In this document: positions 62,194 through 64,000 of the stretch, piece after piece
Layout: the number at the start of each line of letters is the position of its first letter
How positions within the stretch are numbered: position 1 is the stretch's first letter
Source of the DNA: Micromonospora sp. RHAY321
Lineage (GTDB): Bacteria; Actinomycetota; Actinomycetes; Mycobacteriales; Micromonosporaceae
NCBI RefSeq assembly: GCF_023896955.1
Contig: NZ_JAMHIW010000002.1
Location: 682,001 to 746,000, forward strand
Length of the DNA: 64,000 nt
Direction of reading: 5' to 3'
Notes under the pieces: generated by a model
Seen by the model: only the letters and a program-made list of their open reading frames with translations
Told to the model about the DNA's origin: nothing
Database searches by the model: none
Position numbers and translations under genes: made by a program

Positions 62194-64000
62194 ATGGGTC
62201 TGCGGACCTTCATCGAGGGTTGGCCGGTCTACCGGCAGCTGACCGGCACCGATCCGCTGGGCCGGGGCGCGGCCGCGCAGTCCGCCCGCTCGGCGGGGCT
62301 GACCGCCCGTACCGAGGATGCCGACAGTGTCGCCCGCTCGGTCTGCCCGTACTGCGCCGTGGGTTGCGGTCAGCGGGTGTTCGTCAAGGACGGCCAGGTC
62401 ACCCAGATCGAGGGCGACCCGGACAGCCCGATCTCGCGGGGGCGGCTCTGCCCGAAGGGCGCGGCCAGCAAGAGCCTGGTGAACAGCCCGCTGCGGCAGA
62501 CGACGGTGCGCTACCGCCGGCCGTACTCGACGCAGTGGGAGGATCTGGAGCTCGACACCGCGGTCGACATGATCGCCGACCGGATCCTCGCCGCCCGCGA
62601 GCAGACCTGGGAGGACGTCGACGCGCAGGGCCGGCCGCTGAACCGGACGCTGGGTATCTCCAGCCTGGGTGGGGCGACGCTGGACAACGAGGAGAACTAC
62701 CTCATCAAGAAGTTGTTCACCGCGATGGGGGCACTCCAGATCGAGAACCAGGCCCGTATTTGACACTCCGCCACCGTCCCCGGTCTGGGGGCCAGCTTCG
62801 GTCGTGGCGGTGCGACGGACTTCCAGCAGGACATCGCCAACGCTGACGTGATCGTCATTCAGGGCTCGAACATGGCTGAGGCGCACCCGGTGGGTTTCCA
62901 GTGGGTGATGGAGGCCAAGCGGCGCGGCGCCAAGGTCTTCCACGTCGACCCGAGGTTCACCCGGACCAGCGCGCTGGCCGACTCGTACCTGCCGATCCGT
63001 GCGGGCAGTGACATCGCGCTGCTGGGCGGGGTGGTGCGGTACATCCTGGACAACGAGCTGGACTTCCGGGAGTACGTGCTCTCGTACACCAACGCGGCGA
63101 CGATCGTCAGCGAGCAGTTCAGCGACACCGAGGACGGTGACGGCTTCTTCTCGGGCTTCGACCCGGAGACCGGCAGCTACGTGCAGGACAGCTGGCAGTA
63201 CGAGGGGCACGAGAACTCCTCCGGCAGTGGACACACCGCCAAGGAGCGGGACTCCGCCGCCGGCCTGCGGCACGAGTCGCACGGCGCGCAGGTGGGCGGT
63301 CAGACCAGGCGGGATGAGACGTTGCAGCACCCCCGCTGCGTCTACCAGATCCTTAAGCGGCACTTCGCGCGCTACACGCCGGAGATGGTGGAGCGGGTCT
63401 GCGGTATCCCGCAGGAGAAGTTCCTCGAACTCTGTGAGGCGTGGACGGCGAACTCCGGTCGGGACCGCACCGGCATGCTGATCTACTCGGTCGGTTGGAC
63501 GCAGCACAGCGTGGGCGTGCAGTACATCCGCACCGGCGCGATCATCCAACTGCTGCTCGGCAACATGGGTCGCCCCGGCGGCGGGGTGATGGCGCTGCGC
63601 GGGCACGCGAGCATCCAGGGTTCCACCGACATCCCGACGCTGTTCAACCTGCTGCCCGGCTACCTGCCGATGCCGCACCACGCCGACCACCCCACTTTCG
63701 ACGAGTGGGTCGACAGCATCCGGCACCCGGGGCAGAAGGGCTTCTGGGGCAATGCCCGATCGTTCGCCGCCAGCCTGTTGAAGGCGTACTGGGGTGACGC
63801 GGCGACCGAGGAGAACGACTACTGCTATGGCTACATGCCGCGGATGACCGGCGATCACGGCACGTACCAGCAGGTGTTGAACATGATCGACGGGAAGGTC
63901 AAGGGATACTTCCTGCTCGGGCAGAACCCGGCGGTCGGGTCGGCGCACGGCCGGGCGCAGCGCCTGGGGATGGCGAACCTGGACTGGTTGGTCGTCCGGG
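62194..64000 (+). CDS. fdh: Selenocysteine-containing formate dehydrogenase, catalytic subunit (3' end outside window)
   Basis: This molybdenum enzyme oxidises formate to carbon dioxide. The visible part starts MGLRTFIEGWPVYRQLTG and has the [4Fe-4S] site CPYCAVGC and LCPKGA, then NEENYLIKKLFTAMGALQIENQARI. An in-frame TGA at 62761-62763 follows, codon 190. Translation continues HSATVPGLGASFGRGGATDFQQD, exactly where formate dehydrogenases carry the active-site Sec (or Cys) before His. A SECIS-like hairpin starts 14 nt after the UGA. The frame then stays open to the window end. No Tat signal is seen. Automatic annotation would wrongly split it in two. Confidence 0.93.
62761..62763 (+). other. 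Selenocysteine codon (in-frame UGA)
   Basis: The UGA lies inside a conserved block, with RI before it and HSATVPG after it. Homology and the open frame continue across it, and the residue is the molybdenum ligand position. Readthrough as selenocysteine is therefore the best explanation. Confidence 0.92.
62764..62805 (+). promoter_or_regulatory. Bacterial SECIS element
   Basis: CCCC (62778-62781) pairs with GGGG (62787-62790) around the loop GGUCU, the same apical loop as in the Escherichia coli fdhF SECIS that SelB recognises. The loop starts 18 nt after the UGA, a distance that fits bacterial SECIS elements. Confidence 0.85.

Noticed and set aside
62761..62763. UGA taken as a nonsense mutation (pseudogene)
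   Set aside because: Exact active-site position, continued conservation downstream, and the SECIS-like hairpin all favour selenocysteine.
62158..63948. Long leftward open frame of 596 codons
   Set aside because: It is antisense to the conserved formate dehydrogenase and has low-complexity Val/Arg/His composition, typical of shadow frames in high-GC DNA.

Overview
The window is very GC-rich, uses GTG starts often, and has many 4-nt ATGA/GTGA gene overlaps. Gene content includes Lsr2, an Actinobacteria-type ergothioneine cluster, DesK/NarL two-component systems, a HspR-type operator before lon and a PASTA-less Ser/Thr kinase. Together these point to a filamentous actinomycete, most likely Micromonosporaceae (inference; no marker rRNA is present). 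I see no tRNA or rRNA genes, no CRISPR array and no intact insertion sequence.

Layout. 1-2.8 kb: the end of a Gly/Asn/Thr-repeat protein, lsr2, and a divergent NarL-type regulator and soluble histidine kinase. 2.8-7.7 kb: manganese catalase, a predicted 10-TM manganese/heavy-metal exporter, a small membrane protein, and lon with a HAIR operator. 7.7-14 kb: DoxX, a DEAD-box helicase, a membrane protein, a second two-component system, an SMI1/KNR4 protein and a 2H phosphoesterase. 14-20 kb: a glycine-rich-tail protein, a frameshifted GH43 glycosidase under a double LacI-like operator, an ArsR-type regulator, and a P450-like/PEP-mutase-like pair. 20-27 kb: an M15-peptidase-like protein coupled to an asparagine-synthetase-like enzyme, a DUF1203 protein, a C45-type lipoprotein, and divergent LVIVD-repeat and DUF305 secreted proteins that share a perfect CRP-type site. 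27-32.5 kb: a two-component system with a MacB/FtsX-type ABC exporter. 32.5-37.3 kb: a UDP-sugar dehydrogenase, a membrane Ser/Thr kinase, an ECF-like sigma factor and its membrane partner. 37.4-41.8 kb: egtA-egtB-egtC-egtD. 41.8-45 kb: a yybP-ykoY manganese riboswitch in front of a TMEM165/GDT1 Mn exporter, three overlapping small genes, and nhaA. 45-51.2 kb: a surface-polysaccharide locus (BY-kinase, convergent tyrosine phosphatase, glycosyltransferase, DUF4012 protein, LPVTG surface protein). 51.3-61.9 kb: two diverged direct copies of a 1.5-kb unit (long non-coding leader plus a secreted muralytic-like protein) flank about 7.5 kb of genes: an MFS pump, a small wHTH protein, a geranylgeranyl-reductase-type flavoprotein, a 5'-nucleotidase, an SDR that has lost its stop codon, and a two-gene nucleotidyltransferase module. 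62.2-64 kb: the start of a selenocysteine formate dehydrogenase with an in-frame UGA followed by a SECIS-like hairpin.

Themes. Manganese handling appears twice: Mn catalase with an exporter, and the riboswitch-controlled TMEM165. Redox and stress protection is served by ergothioneine, catalase and Lon. The strongest unexplained structure is the duplicated leader with its paired palindromes and tandem inverted repeats at 51.6-52.2 and 60.6-61.2 kb.
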